A stretch of 64,000 nt of DNA from SSSZ01 sp036732025. Its GTDB lineage: Bacteria; Pseudomonadota; Gammaproteobacteria; Burkholderiales; Rhodocyclaceae. Below are positions 7,614 through 16,191 of this stretch, piece by piece. The notes beneath the pieces were generated by a model, which worked only from the letters and a program-made list of their open reading frames with translations, searched no databases and had not been told where the DNA came from. Position numbers and translations under genes: made by a program. The number at the start of each line of letters is the position of its first letter. The stretch's first letter is position 1. The stretch lies in assembly GCA_036732025.1 (NCBI GenBank), contig DAINDE010000009.1:23668-87667 (forward strand), written 5' to 3'.

Positions 7614-8465
7614 ATGGGCATGCTGGACCGTCTGACGCAGACACTGCGGGCGCAGGGAGCCTTCCCTGGCAGGCACCGCTGTCTTGACCTGGTGCGCGAT
7701 ACCCTCGGCCCGGCGCTGGCCTCGGCGCCGGAATTCGAAACCATTCTCGGTCCGGCCCTGGACTTCGCGCTGGAATATTTCGAGGGCCAGATCGAAGCGA
7801 TTCCCGGTCCCTTCCCCATCGCCACCGCCGCTCACGCCGGCGATCCTTTCCTGGCGGCGCTCTTCCCCGCGCGGGAGGACATCATGGCTGCCTTCGGCCG
7901 CAGCGTCGAAGTCAAGAACTTCCTGCCGACGCTGGCGCGGGACGGGCACGCCTGCGTCCACGCCCTGCTCGGCGTGCGCCGCAGGGCGGACGGTGAGCGG
8001 CAGCTTTTCGCCGACCATACCCTCCGCAACCTGGCGCCGACCCATCGTTTCGCCCGGGAGAGCCTCGCCCGCTCGGCCCTGGCGCGCCTCCTCAACGGGT
8101 TCCGCGACCATGTGGACCGTCGCCGGCAACAGGACAAGCTGTCGCGGATCGAATGGGACATGGGCAACCTCATCCCCGCCGCCGCCGCGCCGGCGGTTGC
8201 CCGGGAGTTCGCGGCGGGCGGGGACGATCTGGCACCGGCCCGGCTGGTCCGGGATCTGGCGGCATGGCTGCACGATCCGGCATGCGTCCTGCAGATTGGG
8301 GAGGGCGTGGCCGTTGCCGCCGGCGAAGGCAATGTCCGCCGGCTGCCCGCCCTGCGCTGCGCCGATCGCCGGCAGTGGATCGTCTGCCACGTTGAACTGA
8401 GCGTGGCCGAGGCGCTGCACGCCATCGCCGCGGAGTCCAGGGTGCATCGTTACATCTTCATCTGA
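7614..8465 (+). CDS. Protein of unknown function
   Basis: A 283-residue soluble, mostly helical protein with no signal peptide and no motif I recognise. It has several Ala/Arg/Leu-rich helices, a region with VEVKNFLPTLARDGHACVHALLGVRRR and a C-terminal half with basic and acidic patches. The ATG at 7614 follows a GGGAGG ribosome site; the possible TTG at 7590 lies upstream of that site and is rejected. A TACAAT hexamer at 7572 may be the -10 of its promoter, with a poor -35. It is monocistronic in appearance, between proQ and the ArsR-type regulator. Confidence 0.65.
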   Translation: MGMLDRLTQTLRAQGAFPGRHRCLDLVRDTLGPALASAPEFETILGPALDFALEYFEGQIEAIPGPFPIATAAHAGDPFLAALFPAREDIMAAFGRSVEVKNFLPTLARDGHACVHALLGVRRRADGERQLFADHTLRNLAPTHRFARESLARSALARLLNGFRDHVDRRRQQDKLSRIEWDMGNLIPAAAAPAVAREFAAGGDDLAPARLVRDLAAWLHDPACVLQIGEGVAVAAGEGNVRRLPALRCADRRQWIVCHVELSVAEALHAIAAESRVHRYIFI

Positions 8466-8492
8466 GTTGCCATCTCCCTTGGGCGTGGGCAC

Positions 8493-8521
8493 TTGACAAC
8501 TCATGTCGATATAACTACGAT
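8493..8521 (+). promoter_or_regulatory. Sigma-70 promoter of the ArsR-type gene
   Basis: TTGACA (8493-8498), 17-base spacer, TACGAT (8516-8521): a perfect -35 with optimal spacing and a four-of-six -10, just before the ATG at 8529. It is covered by the palindromic operator at 8503-8530. Confidence 0.7.
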
Positions 8522-8530
8522 TATCGACAT
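8503..8530. promoter_or_regulatory. Palindromic operator, probably autoregulatory
   Basis: ATGTCGATA and TATCGACAT form perfect 9-bp inverted arms separated by 10 bases. The site overlaps the -10 element and the start codon of the ArsR-type gene, the classic position for repressor self-control. Related TATCG half-sites recur after the gene at about 8866-8886, in front of aas. Confidence 0.65.
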
Positions 8531-8840
8531 GAAGTCCGACTACAGCCGCGCCCTCCCTGCCGAATGGAAACCCATGTCCAAGGTGTTCACCGCCCTGGGC
8601 GACGAGCATCGGCAGCGCATCCTGCTACTTTTCGAGGCTGGGGAGCGGCTCAACGTCGGGCAGATCGCCGAGGTGTCCACCCTTACCCGCTCCACCGTCT
8701 CCCACCACCTCAAGATCCTGCGCGAGGCCGAGGTGCTGGCTTCCGAGAAGATCGGCAAGGAGGTCTGGTTCTGGATCAACCGGTCCTATCTGGAGGAAGT
8801 GCTGGGCAACGTGCTGGACTACGTGCGGGAAAGCGCCTGA
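8529..8840 (+). CDS. ArsR-family winged-helix transcriptional regulator
   Basis: A 103-residue regulator with the ArsR/SmtB fold: MSKVFTALGDEHRQRILLLF, then the helix-turn-helix with recognition helix RSTVSHHLKILREA (about 54-67) and the wing EKIGKEVWFWINRSYL. It contains no cysteine and no classical metal-binding helix, so it is not a standard metal sensor; a lipid, redox or protein signal is possible. The start ATG 8529 fits the promoter; the longer frame from 8493 would begin inside the promoter. Similar half-sites in front of aas suggest it controls the following lipid-related run. Confidence 0.85.
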   Translation: MKSDYSRALPAEWKPMSKVFTALGDEHRQRILLLFEAGERLNVGQIAEVSTLTRSTVSHHLKILREAEVLASEKIGKEVWFWINRSYLEEVLGNVLDYVRESA

Positions 8841-8865
8841 AATTTTTTTTTGTTCAAATATATCG

Positions 8866-8912
8866 AAATACGTATGTATATCGTTACTTATGTGGAATGC
8901 TTCGTTTATAGT
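8866..8912 (+). promoter_or_regulatory. aas upstream region: TATCG half-sites and possible promoter
   Basis: After a run of eight T bases there is an AT-rich tract with TATCGAAA and TATATCG, resembling the arms of the palindrome at 8503-8530. TTACTT (8884-8889) and TATAGT (8907-8912), 17 bases apart, form a plausible promoter for aas. Confidence 0.45.
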
Positions 8913-8935
8913 GCCGACGGGAGGGAATTGACCGT

Positions 8936-11077
8936 ATGCGTTCGCTGATCAAACCGTTGTTGCGCGGCCTGTGCCGCCTTTTGTTCCGGGTCCGGGTCGA
9001 GGGCCTGACCCGGGAATTCGCCGCCGACCGCCTGTTGGTGGTGGCCAATCACGAATCCTTTCTCGATGGCCTGCTGCTCGGGCTCTTCCTGCCCATCGAC
9101 CCGGTCTTCGTGGTCCATACCGGGGTGGCCAACGACTGGCTCTTCCGCCTGCTGCTCTCGCAGGTGGATTACCTGGCGGTGGACCCCACCAGCCCCATGG
9201 CCATGAAGAAGGTCATCCGCCTGCTGGAAACCGGCCGGCCGGTGGTCATCTTCCCGGAAGGGCGCATCACTACCACGGGCAGCCTGATGAAGGTCTACGA
9301 CGGCCCCGCCTTCGTCGCCGCCAAGACCGGCGCCACGGTGCTGCCGGTGCGCCTGGACGGGCCTTCCCGCAGCTACTTCTCGCGGGTCTCGGGCAAGCAT
9401 CCCCGGGTATTCTTCCCCAAGGTGCGGCTCAGCGTGCTGCCGGCGACCACCATCCCCATGCCGGAAGCGCCCACCGCCAAGCTGCGCCGGCGCAAGGCCG
9501 GCGAGGCCATGCGCCGGCTGATGCAGGAGATGATCTTCGCCTCCCGCCCGCAGCAGACGCTGTTCAGCGCCCTGTGCGACGCCGCCGATGTTTTCGGCAG
9601 GCAGCGCCGGGTGCTGGAGGACATGAAGCAGATCGAGTATTCCTACAACGACCTGCTCAAGATGGCCCTCATGCTCACCCGCCTGGTGGAGCGCCACACT
9701 GCGGCCAGCGAGCGGGTCGGCCTGCTGCTGCCCAACCTGGCCCCCACCCTGGGGCTGCTCATCGGCCTTACCGCCCGCCGCCGGGTGCCGGCCATGCTCA
9801 ACTACACCGCCGGCGTCGACGCCATGCAGGCGGCGTGCACGGCGGCGGAAATCCGCACCATCGTCACCTCCCGGGCCTTTGTCGAGCAGGCCAAGCTGGG
9901 CGACAAGCTGGCGGCCCTCGCCGGCATCCAGTTCCTCTACCTGGAAGACCTGCGCGAGGCCATCGGCCTCGGCGACAAGCTCTGGCTGATGGCCTGGGCC
10001 ATCCACCGGCCGCGGGCCTTCGAGCTGCCCACCTCGCCGGAGGAAGCCGCCGTGGTGCTGTTCACCTCCGGCTCCGAGGGCAAGCCCAAGGGCGTGGTGC
10101 TGCCGCACCGGGCCATCCTCGCCAACATCGCCCAGGTGCGGGCGGTGATCGACTTCTCGGTGGACGACAAGGTCTTGAACGCCCTGCCGGTCTTCCACTC
10201 CTTCGGCCTCACCGCCGGGGCGCTGCTGCCGGTGCTCACCGGCGCCAGCCTCTTCCTCTACCCGACGCCGCTGCACTACCGCATCATCCCCGAGCTGGCC
10301 TACGACCGGAACTGCACGGTGCTCTTCGGCACCTCCACCTTCCTCGGCAACTACGCCAAGTTCGCCCACCCCTACGACTTCTACCGCCTGCGCTACGTGG
10401 TGGCCGGCGCCGAGAAGCTCTCCGAGGCCGTGCGCAACACCTGGTTCGAGAAATTCGGCATCCGCATCTTCGAGGGTTACGGCGCCACCGAGACCGCCCC
10501 CGTGCTGGCGGTGAACACTCCCATGGCCTACCGCACCGGCACCGTCGGCAACCTGCTGCCGGGCATCGCGGCCAGGCTGCTGCCGGTGCCCGGCATCGAG
10601 CGCGGCGGCATCCTCCACGTGCGCGGCCCCAACGTCATGGCCGGCTACCTCAAGGCCGACGCCCCGGGTCTGCTGCAACCGCCGGTCTCCGAGGCGGGCG
10701 AGGGCTGGTACGAGACGGGCGACGTGGTGGAGCTCGACGACGAGGGCTTCGTCAAGATCGTCGGTCGCGTCAAGCGCTTCGCCAAGATCGCCGGTGAGAT
10801 GGTCAGCCTGGAAGTGGTGGAAAAGCTGGCCGTCGCCTCCTCCCCGGCCCAGGCCCACGCCGCGTCGAGCCAGCCCGACGCCGCCAAGGGCGAGGCCCTG
10901 GTGCTGTTCACCACCGACGGCGGGCTGTCCCGCGAACTGCTGGCGGCCAAGGCGCGGGAGCTGGGCATCCCGGAACTGGCGGTGCCGCGCAAGATCCACA
11001 AGGTCGATTCCCTGCCGCTGCTGGGCACCGGCAAGGTGGATTATCTGACCCTGAAGCGCCTGGCCGAGGGCGTCTGA
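8936..11077 (+). CDS. aas: Bifunctional Aas: lysophospholipid acyltransferase / acyl-ACP synthetase
   Basis: A 713-residue fusion with the Aas architecture and length. The N-terminal PlsC-type acyltransferase (about 1-200) has the HX4D motif in NHESFLDG and FPEGRIT. The C-terminal half is an adenylate-forming enzyme with FTSGSEGKPKGVV (about 375-386), EGYGATETAP and YETGDVVELDDEG. Aas activates free fatty acid onto ACP and re-acylates 2-lysophosphatidylethanolamine on the inner face of the inner membrane. Its usual partner LplT is encoded three genes downstream, fused to a second acyltransferase. Next gene starts five bases after the stop. Confidence 0.93.
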   Translation: MRSLIKPLLRGLCRLLFRVRVEGLTREFAADRLLVVANHESFLDGLLLGLFLPIDPVFVVHTGVANDWLFRLLLSQVDYLAVDPTSPMAMKKVIRLLETGRPVVIFPEGRITTTGSLMKVYDGPAFVAAKTGATVLPVRLDGPSRSYFSRVSGKHPRVFFPKVRLSVLPATTIPMPEAPTAKLRRRKAGEAMRRLMQEMIFASRPQQTLFSALCDAADVFGRQRRVLEDMKQIEYSYNDLLKMALMLTRLVERHTAASERVGLLLPNLAPTLGLLIGLTARRRVPAMLNYTAGVDAMQAACTAAEIRTIVTSRAFVEQAKLGDKLAALAGIQFLYLEDLREAIGLGDKLWLMAWAIHRPRAFELPTSPEEAAVVLFTSGSEGKPKGVVLPHRAILANIAQVRAVIDFSVDDKVLNALPVFHSFGLTAGALLPVLTGASLFLYPTPLHYRIIPELAYDRNCTVLFGTSTFLGNYAKFAHPYDFYRLRYVVAGAEKLSEAVRNTWFEKFGIRIFEGYGATETAPVLAVNTPMAYRTGTVGNLLPGIAARLLPVPGIERGGILHVRGPNVMAGYLKADAPGLLQPPVSEAGEGWYETGDVVELDDEGFVKIVGRVKRFAKIAGEMVSLEVVEKLAVASSPAQAHAASSQPDAAKGEALVLFTTDGGLSRELLAAKARELGIPELAVPRKIHKVDSLPLLGTGKVDYLTLKRLAEGV

Positions 11078-11081
11078 CGCC

Positions 11082-12320
11082 ATGGACTCCCGCAGGGCTC
11101 CCCCTTCTCCCCGCCGGCGCCGTTTCTTGGGCATGCTCGCCGGCACCGCCGCCGGCTGGGCGGCAGCGCGGCCCTTGCTGGTCAATCCCTGCCGCGCCGC
11201 CCTGCCGCCGGAGTTCGCCGCCAGCCCCTGGCTCGCCCGGGCGTGGGCGGGGCTCGACCCGGCCCAGGTCTGGGACTGCCACGTCCATGTCGCCGGCACC
11301 GGCGACGGCGGCAGCGGCATCGAAATCGGCCCCCAGCTCTCCTCCTGGCTCTACCCGGTGCAATACACCCAGCGCCTCTTCTACATGAACGCCGGCTGCG
11401 CCCACGACGCCCCGGGCCGGGTGGACGCCAGCTATGCCGCCCGCCTGCGCAACCTGGTGGAGGGCATGCCCGCCGGCTTCAAGGCGCTGCTCTTCGCCTT
11501 CGAGCGCTTCCACGACGAAGCCGGCCGGCCGGTGCCCGAGCACATGGCCTTCCATGTCCCCGACGCCTACGCCCGCTGGCTGGCTGCGGAATTCCCGGCG
11601 GGTTTCGAATGGGCGGCCTCCATCCACCCCTACCGGCCGGATGCCGTGGATGCCCTGCAGGCGGCCATCGCCGGCGGTGCCCGCGCCGTCAAGTGGCTGC
11701 CGGCGGCCATGGGCATGGACCCGGCTTCGCCCAAGTGCGACGCCTTCTACCGGGTGCTGGCCGAGGCCCGGCTGTCCCTCATCGTCCATTGCGGCGAAGA
11801 AAAGGCGGTCAAGGGCGGCGATACCCAGCACCTGGGCAACCCCCTCCTGCTGCGCCGCGCCCTCGACGCCGGCGTCAAGGTCGTAGTCGCCCATTGCGCC
11901 ACCATCGGCGAGGACATCGACCTCGACGCCGGTAGCGCCGGGCCGCGGCGGGCGAGCTTCGACCTCTTCGCCCGCCTGATGGCCGAACCCCGCGCCAAGG
12001 ACCGGCTCTACGGCGACATTTCCGCCATCGTCCTGCGCAACCGCGACAGCGAGCGTATCAAGGCGCTCCTGCAACGCGGCGAGTGGCACCCGCGCCTGCT
12101 CAACGGCTCCGATTACCCGCTCCCCGGCATCCTGCCCATCGTCTCGCCGGCCGCGCTGGCCCGGGCCGGGCTGCTGCCCGCCGAGGCGGTTGCCGACCTC
12201 GAAGGCATCCGCGAGCACAACCCCCTGCTCTTCGACCTGGCGGTCAAGCGCCTACTGGCCTGGGAAGGGCAGTCCTTCCCGACGGCGGTGTTCGAGACGC
12301 GGCGGGTGTTCCAGGTTTGA
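11082..12320 (+). CDS. Tat-exported metal-dependent amidohydrolase
   Basis: A 412-residue TIM-barrel amidohydrolase-2-like protein. An RRRRFLG twin-arginine-like signal (residues 11-17) with a hydrophobic stretch to about 40 suggests folded export to the periplasm. Metal-site features are in order: DCHVHV (about 65-70), a Lys in AVKWLPAAMG (about 202), VHCGEE (about 236), AHCATIGED (about 270) and a catalytic Asp in NGSDYPLPG (about 342). This pattern suits hydrolysis or decarboxylation of small molecules; the substrate is unknown. Its place between aas and the LplT-PlsC fusion suggests, but does not prove, a lipid-related job. Confidence 0.8.
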   Translation: MDSRRAPPSPRRRRFLGMLAGTAAGWAAARPLLVNPCRAALPPEFAASPWLARAWAGLDPAQVWDCHVHVAGTGDGGSGIEIGPQLSSWLYPVQYTQRLFYMNAGCAHDAPGRVDASYAARLRNLVEGMPAGFKALLFAFERFHDEAGRPVPEHMAFHVPDAYARWLAAEFPAGFEWAASIHPYRPDAVDALQAAIAGGARAVKWLPAAMGMDPASPKCDAFYRVLAEARLSLIVHCGEEKAVKGGDTQHLGNPLLLRRALDAGVKVVVAHCATIGEDIDLDAGSAGPRRASFDLFARLMAEPRAKDRLYGDISAIVLRNRDSERIKALLQRGEWHPRLLNGSDYPLPGILPIVSPAALARAGLLPAEAVADLEGIREHNPLLFDLAVKRLLAWEGQSFPTAVFETRRVFQV

Positions 12321-12355
12321 ACTGCAACCACTTTCTATATTCATCGGGAAAAACA

Positions 12356-14011
12356 ATGAACAACATCCTGTCCGCATCGCGTCTGGCCCGTTTCTTCATC
12401 ACCGTGGCGGGTGCCTGGGCGGTGGCGCCGGCCAGCCTTTCCGCCGCGACCATCGAGAGCGCCGTGGCTACCGGCAATCTCGGCTTGTTTGGCGCGGCCG
12501 ATTTTCGCCTGGCGACGGGCCGCTGTACCGACTGCCCCGCTGAAAAGCAGGCCATGTGGTATTTCGGGGACGATACGGTGGCGGTCCCCAAGGCCGGGGC
12601 AGGGGGATTCTCGCCCCGGCTCAGGGCGCAGGAGGACGTCCGTGAGTGGCAGGTACGACGGAGTGGCCGGGAGGGGGCGGAGCGGCCATCTCCGGTGTGG
12701 ATCGGTTCGCCGGAGAAAGCCGCTGGCTGGACCCTGGCCGATGACGGCGCCAGTATGCTCGGCCGGGATGGCAGTGCCCGCCCGTTTGCCCTGGTTCCCA
12801 AGATCGAGGCGAATCGCTCCTATTTCGATGCCGCCAGCCGAAGCTATTTCGCCGGCCGTCCCCTGATCCTGCGGGGCCGCACGGAGGGCGGTCGCTTTGT
12901 GGCCCGAACGCTATGGCCGGAGGATTTTGCCCTGGACAACCCGCCGGCGGCGCCCCTCGGCGCCGGTGAAACGCTGGCCGGCCTGGTACGGGCGGAGGAC
13001 GGCGGCGCACGGGCCCCCCTTGCCGCCCGGGTACTCTGGCAAAAGGACGGGGGCAAGCCGGTGGCGCTTGCCGGAAAGCCGGTCCTCACCTTCATGCTCA
13101 ACGGTGCCCAGGGCGACGACGACGAAGCCCACGGCGGCCACTTCGCCATCGCCACCGGGCGCTTCGGCCCCCACGGGGAGTGGGGCGACTGGCTGGTGAA
13201 CAACTTCTACGGTCTCGATTCCTACAGCGAAAAGGGCATCGTGGCGTCCATGCTGCCCATGGATGCCTACATGGGCGACCTGAACTCAGGACAGTCCTGG
13301 TACCGTCCCTCCCACATGCTGGTGGCGGTGCTCAAGGATGAACGGGCGGCGCGGGAGTACCAGGGGGCCATTGCCCGGGTTTTCACCCATTTCTACCGTC
13401 ATGACTTCGTCTATCGCCACGCCACCGCCAATTGCGCCGGCATCAGCCTGGAAACCCTGCGCACCCTGGGCTGGAACATTCCCAAGGAGGGCGCGACCAA
13501 TCGCCTGAAGGCTGTCGTGGCGCTGCCCTACATGGCCATCAAGGAGGGCAGCCTGGAGAGCGGCAAGAAAGCCTACGACTACCTGTCCGCGGAAGTGACC
13601 GATCTTTATCCCTTCGTCGCCTTCGACGCCATCGGCCGCGACCTGCTGGGCCGCGTCACCCGGGGTGGCGCCCATGGGGGGCTGGAGCAATGGCTGGCCG
13701 AGGATGTGGAGGCGCTGGTTTTCGTGCGCATTCCCCAGTTTCCCTCGTCCCGGGCTTTCGGCCGGGCGCCGGTGGCGTCCTTTGACGAATACATGAGCCG
13801 CGTCCCCGAGGACCGGGAGAAATGGCAGGTAGTGCCGGTACCGCCGCGGCCCTTCCCGCCGGAGATGAAGGATGCCGCTGCGCCCGCCGACGAATGGGAG
13901 CCGTCCTCCTACGCTGTCGCCGCCTATGGCGGATTCTTCGGCCTGGCGTCGGTGGCCGTGGTCCGCCGGCGCAAGGCGAAGGCCGGCAAGGGGAAAGGAG
14001 GCCGGAAATGA
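12356..14011 (+). CDS. Periplasmic membrane-anchored protein with Cys/His thiol-hydrolase-like core (DUF4105-like?)
   Basis: A 551-residue protein: signal peptide (about 1-30), an N-terminal domain with a CTDC pair (about 59-62), a central domain with GGHFAIATGRFG (His near 261) and TANCAGISLETLR (Cys near 359), and a C-terminal transmembrane helix followed by a very basic tail. The His-then-NC order resembles NlpC/P60-like thiol enzymes, including the Lnb N-terminal periplasmic domain (DUF4105), but the match is by eye. The start ATG 12356 precedes a good signal peptide. It overlaps the LplT-PlsC fusion start (ATGA), so the two are coupled; acyl transfer in the periplasm is a testable idea. 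Confidence 0.6.
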   Translation: MNNILSASRLARFFITVAGAWAVAPASLSAATIESAVATGNLGLFGAADFRLATGRCTDCPAEKQAMWYFGDDTVAVPKAGAGGFSPRLRAQEDVREWQVRRSGREGAERPSPVWIGSPEKAAGWTLADDGASMLGRDGSARPFALVPKIEANRSYFDAASRSYFAGRPLILRGRTEGGRFVARTLWPEDFALDNPPAAPLGAGETLAGLVRAEDGGARAPLAARVLWQKDGGKPVALAGKPVLTFMLNGAQGDDDEAHGGHFAIATGRFGPHGEWGDWLVNNFYGLDSYSEKGIVASMLPMDAYMGDLNSGQSWYRPSHMLVAVLKDERAAREYQGAIARVFTHFYRHDFVYRHATANCAGISLETLRTLGWNIPKEGATNRLKAVVALPYMAIKEGSLESGKKAYDYLSAEVTDLYPFVAFDAIGRDLLGRVTRGGAHGGLEQWLAEDVEALVFVRIPQFPSSRAFGRAPVASFDEYMSRVPEDREKWQVVPVPPRPFPPEMKDAAAPADEWEPSSYAVAAYGGFFGLASVAVVRRRKAKAGKGKGGRK

Positions 14012-15891
14012 GCAGCCAGTTCCAGTTGCTGCAGGAGCGCCGCTTCCGGCCCTTCTTCTTCACCCAGTTCCTGGGGGCCTTCAACGACAACGTCTTCAAG
14101 ACCGCCCTGATCACCCTGGTGACCTTTCGTGCCGGGCAACTGACCGACATCGACGGCAAGACCCTGGCAACCTTGCTGCCGGGGCTCTTCATCCTGCCCT
14201 TCTTCCTCTTTTCCGCCACCAGCGGACAGATCGCCGACAAATTCGAAAAATCCGCCGTCGCCCGGGCGGTCAAGGTCTTCGAGATCGGCATCATGTTGCT
14301 CGCCGCCTGGGGTTTCCTCAACAACAGCCTGTGGCCCCTGGTGGGCGCCCTGTTCCTGATGGGCGTACATTCGACCCTGTTCGGGCCGGTGAAATACTCC
14401 TACCTGCCCCAGCACCTCAGGGAAGAGGAACTGGTCGGCGGCAACGGCATGATCGAGATGGGAACCTTCGTCGCCATCCTGGTGGGGGAGATCCTCGGCG
14501 CCTGGCTGGCCACCTCAAGCTTCGGCCCCGGCCTTACCGCCGCCGTGGTGGTGGGGGTGGCGGTGGCAGGCTACTGGGTGAGCCGGAGCATTCCCCTGTC
14601 GCCCGCCGCCGACCCGGGCCTGAAGATCAACTGGAACCCGGTCACGGAAACCTGGAACAACCTGCGCTTTGCCCATGGCAACCGGACCGTGTGGCTTTCC
14701 CTCCTGGGCATCTCCTGGTTCTGGTTCTACGGGGCTACGGTGCTGGCCCAGTTCCCCACCTACGCCAAGGAGGTACTCCATGGCGACGAGAGCGTTTTCA
14801 TCCTCCTGCTGGCGGTATTCTCCTTCGGCATCGGCGCCGGTTCGCTCCTCTGCGAAAAGCTCTCCGGGCACAAGGTGGAGATCGGCCTGGTTCCCTTCGG
14901 CGCCATCGGCCTCACGGTCTTCGGCGTCGAACTCTACTTCGCCACGCCGGGAGGCCTGGCGCCGACGGAGCAGTGGAACTGGTCGGCCTTCCTCGGCCAG
15001 GCAGCACACTGGCGCGTGCTTGCCGACGTGGTCCTGCTCGGGCTCTTCGGCGGCTTCTACATCGTTCCCCTCTATGCCCTGATCCAGACCCGCAGCGAGA
15101 AGAGCCACCAGTCCCGGGTCATCGCCGCCAACAACATCCTCAACGCCTTGTTCATGGTGGTCTCGGCCCTGGTGTCGATGGTGCTGTTCCAGCTTGGGCT
15201 GACCATTCCGCAGCTATTCCTGGCGACGGCGCTGTTCAACGCGGTGGTGGCGATCTACATCTATTCGCTGGTGCCGGAATTTCTCCTGCGCTTCATCGTC
15301 TGGATGCTGATCCATACCATCTACCGCCTCGACTGCCGTGGCGTCGAGGAACAGGTGCCGGACCAGGGCGGCGCCCTTATCGTCTGCAACCACGTGAGCT
15401 TCGTCGACGCCCTGGTGATCGCCGCCGCCTGCCGTCGTCCGATCCGCTTCATCACCGACCACAATGTCTTCCGGCTGCCGATCCTGAACTTCGTATTCCG
15501 GGAATCCCGGGCCATTCCCATCGCTTCCGCCAAGGAAGACCCGGCGATGATGGAGCGGGCCTTCGACGAAGCCGCCCGCGCCCTGGCGGCGGGCGAGCTG
15601 GTCGGTATCTTTCCCGAGGGGAAGGTGAGCGAGGACGGGGATATCCACACCTTCCGCCCGGGGTTTCGCCGTATCCTGGAGCGCAGTCCGGCGCCGGTGG
15701 TGCCCCTGGCCCTGCGCGGCCTGTGGGGGAGCTTCTTTTCCCGGGTGGAGGGCAGCGCCATGAAGCGGCCGTTCCGCCGGGGGATGTTCTCGCGCATCGC
15801 CCTGGTGGCGGGGACGCCCATTCCGCCGGCGGAGGCATCGCCGGAGCGCCTGCAGGCGGCGGTGACGGCCCTGCGGGGCGAGCAACGCTAA
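14008..15891 (+). CDS. LplT-PlsC fusion: lysophospholipid flippase with acyltransferase domain
   Basis: A 627-residue protein. Residues 1 to about 420 form an MFS transporter of the LplT type (FTQFLGAFNDNVFKTAL at the start, then about 12 membrane segments). From about 440 on it is a PlsC/glycerolipid acyltransferase with NHVSFVDAL (HX4D, about 461) and FPEGKVSEDGD (about 535). LplT flips lysophospholipids inward, and the fused enzyme could re-acylate them at once. The preceding gene ends within the start codon (ATGA overlap) and an AAAGGAGG ribosome site is present. The combination with a complete Aas in the same run gives two acyltransferases for one flippase. Confidence 0.9.
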   Translation: MSSQFQLLQERRFRPFFFTQFLGAFNDNVFKTALITLVTFRAGQLTDIDGKTLATLLPGLFILPFFLFSATSGQIADKFEKSAVARAVKVFEIGIMLLAAWGFLNNSLWPLVGALFLMGVHSTLFGPVKYSYLPQHLREEELVGGNGMIEMGTFVAILVGEILGAWLATSSFGPGLTAAVVVGVAVAGYWVSRSIPLSPAADPGLKINWNPVTETWNNLRFAHGNRTVWLSLLGISWFWFYGATVLAQFPTYAKEVLHGDESVFILLLAVFSFGIGAGSLLCEKLSGHKVEIGLVPFGAIGLTVFGVELYFATPGGLAPTEQWNWSAFLGQAAHWRVLADVVLLGLFGGFYIVPLYALIQTRSEKSHQSRVIAANNILNALFMVVSALVSMVLFQLGLTIPQLFLATALFNAVVAIYIYSLVPEFLLRFIVWMLIHTIYRLDCRGVEEQVPDQGGALIVCNHVSFVDALVIAAACRRPIRFITDHNVFRLPILNFVFRESRAIPIASAKEDPAMMERAFDEAARALAAGELVGIFPEGKVSEDGDIHTFRPGFRRILERSPAPVVPLALRGLWGSFFSRVEGSAMKRPFRRGMFSRIALVAGTPIPPAEASPERLQAAVTALRGEQR

Positions 15892-15900
15892 GGAGGAATC

Positions 15901-16173
15901 ATGGTGAACGCCCTGGTCGTCATCCTCAAGGTGCTGGTGCTGGCCCTCGGACTGGGTCTGCTGTTCGGGGGTGGGGCGTGCCTGGCTTTCCTGGTGCCGG
16001 AAGCCCTGCGCGCCGGCAACGGGGGCGACATCGCGCCCTTCCTGCTGATTTCCCTGGTGGTGGCGGGGGTGGGGCTGCTCCTGGTGCTGGCGATGATCCG
16101 GGCCCTGCGCCGACGCGACAAGGCGCCGGCATCCGGGGTCTCCGGGGGTGATTCCTGGCCGGACGGCCGATAA
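15901..16173 (+). CDS. Small two-helix membrane protein A
   Basis: A 90-residue protein with two transmembrane helices (about 5-30 and 43-67) and a basic cytoplasmic tail. The pattern of LKVLVLALGLGLLFGGG followed by a short loop and a second helix is shared with two other small proteins downstream (18912 and 19224), so the three look like paralogues. An AGGAGGAATC ribosome site directly follows the previous stop. Function unknown. Confidence 0.75.
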   Translation: MVNALVVILKVLVLALGLGLLFGGGACLAFLVPEALRAGNGGDIAPFLLISLVVAGVGLLLVLAMIRALRRRDKAPASGVSGGDSWPDGR

Positions 16174-16191
16174 GGGGGAAAGGGGAAAACC

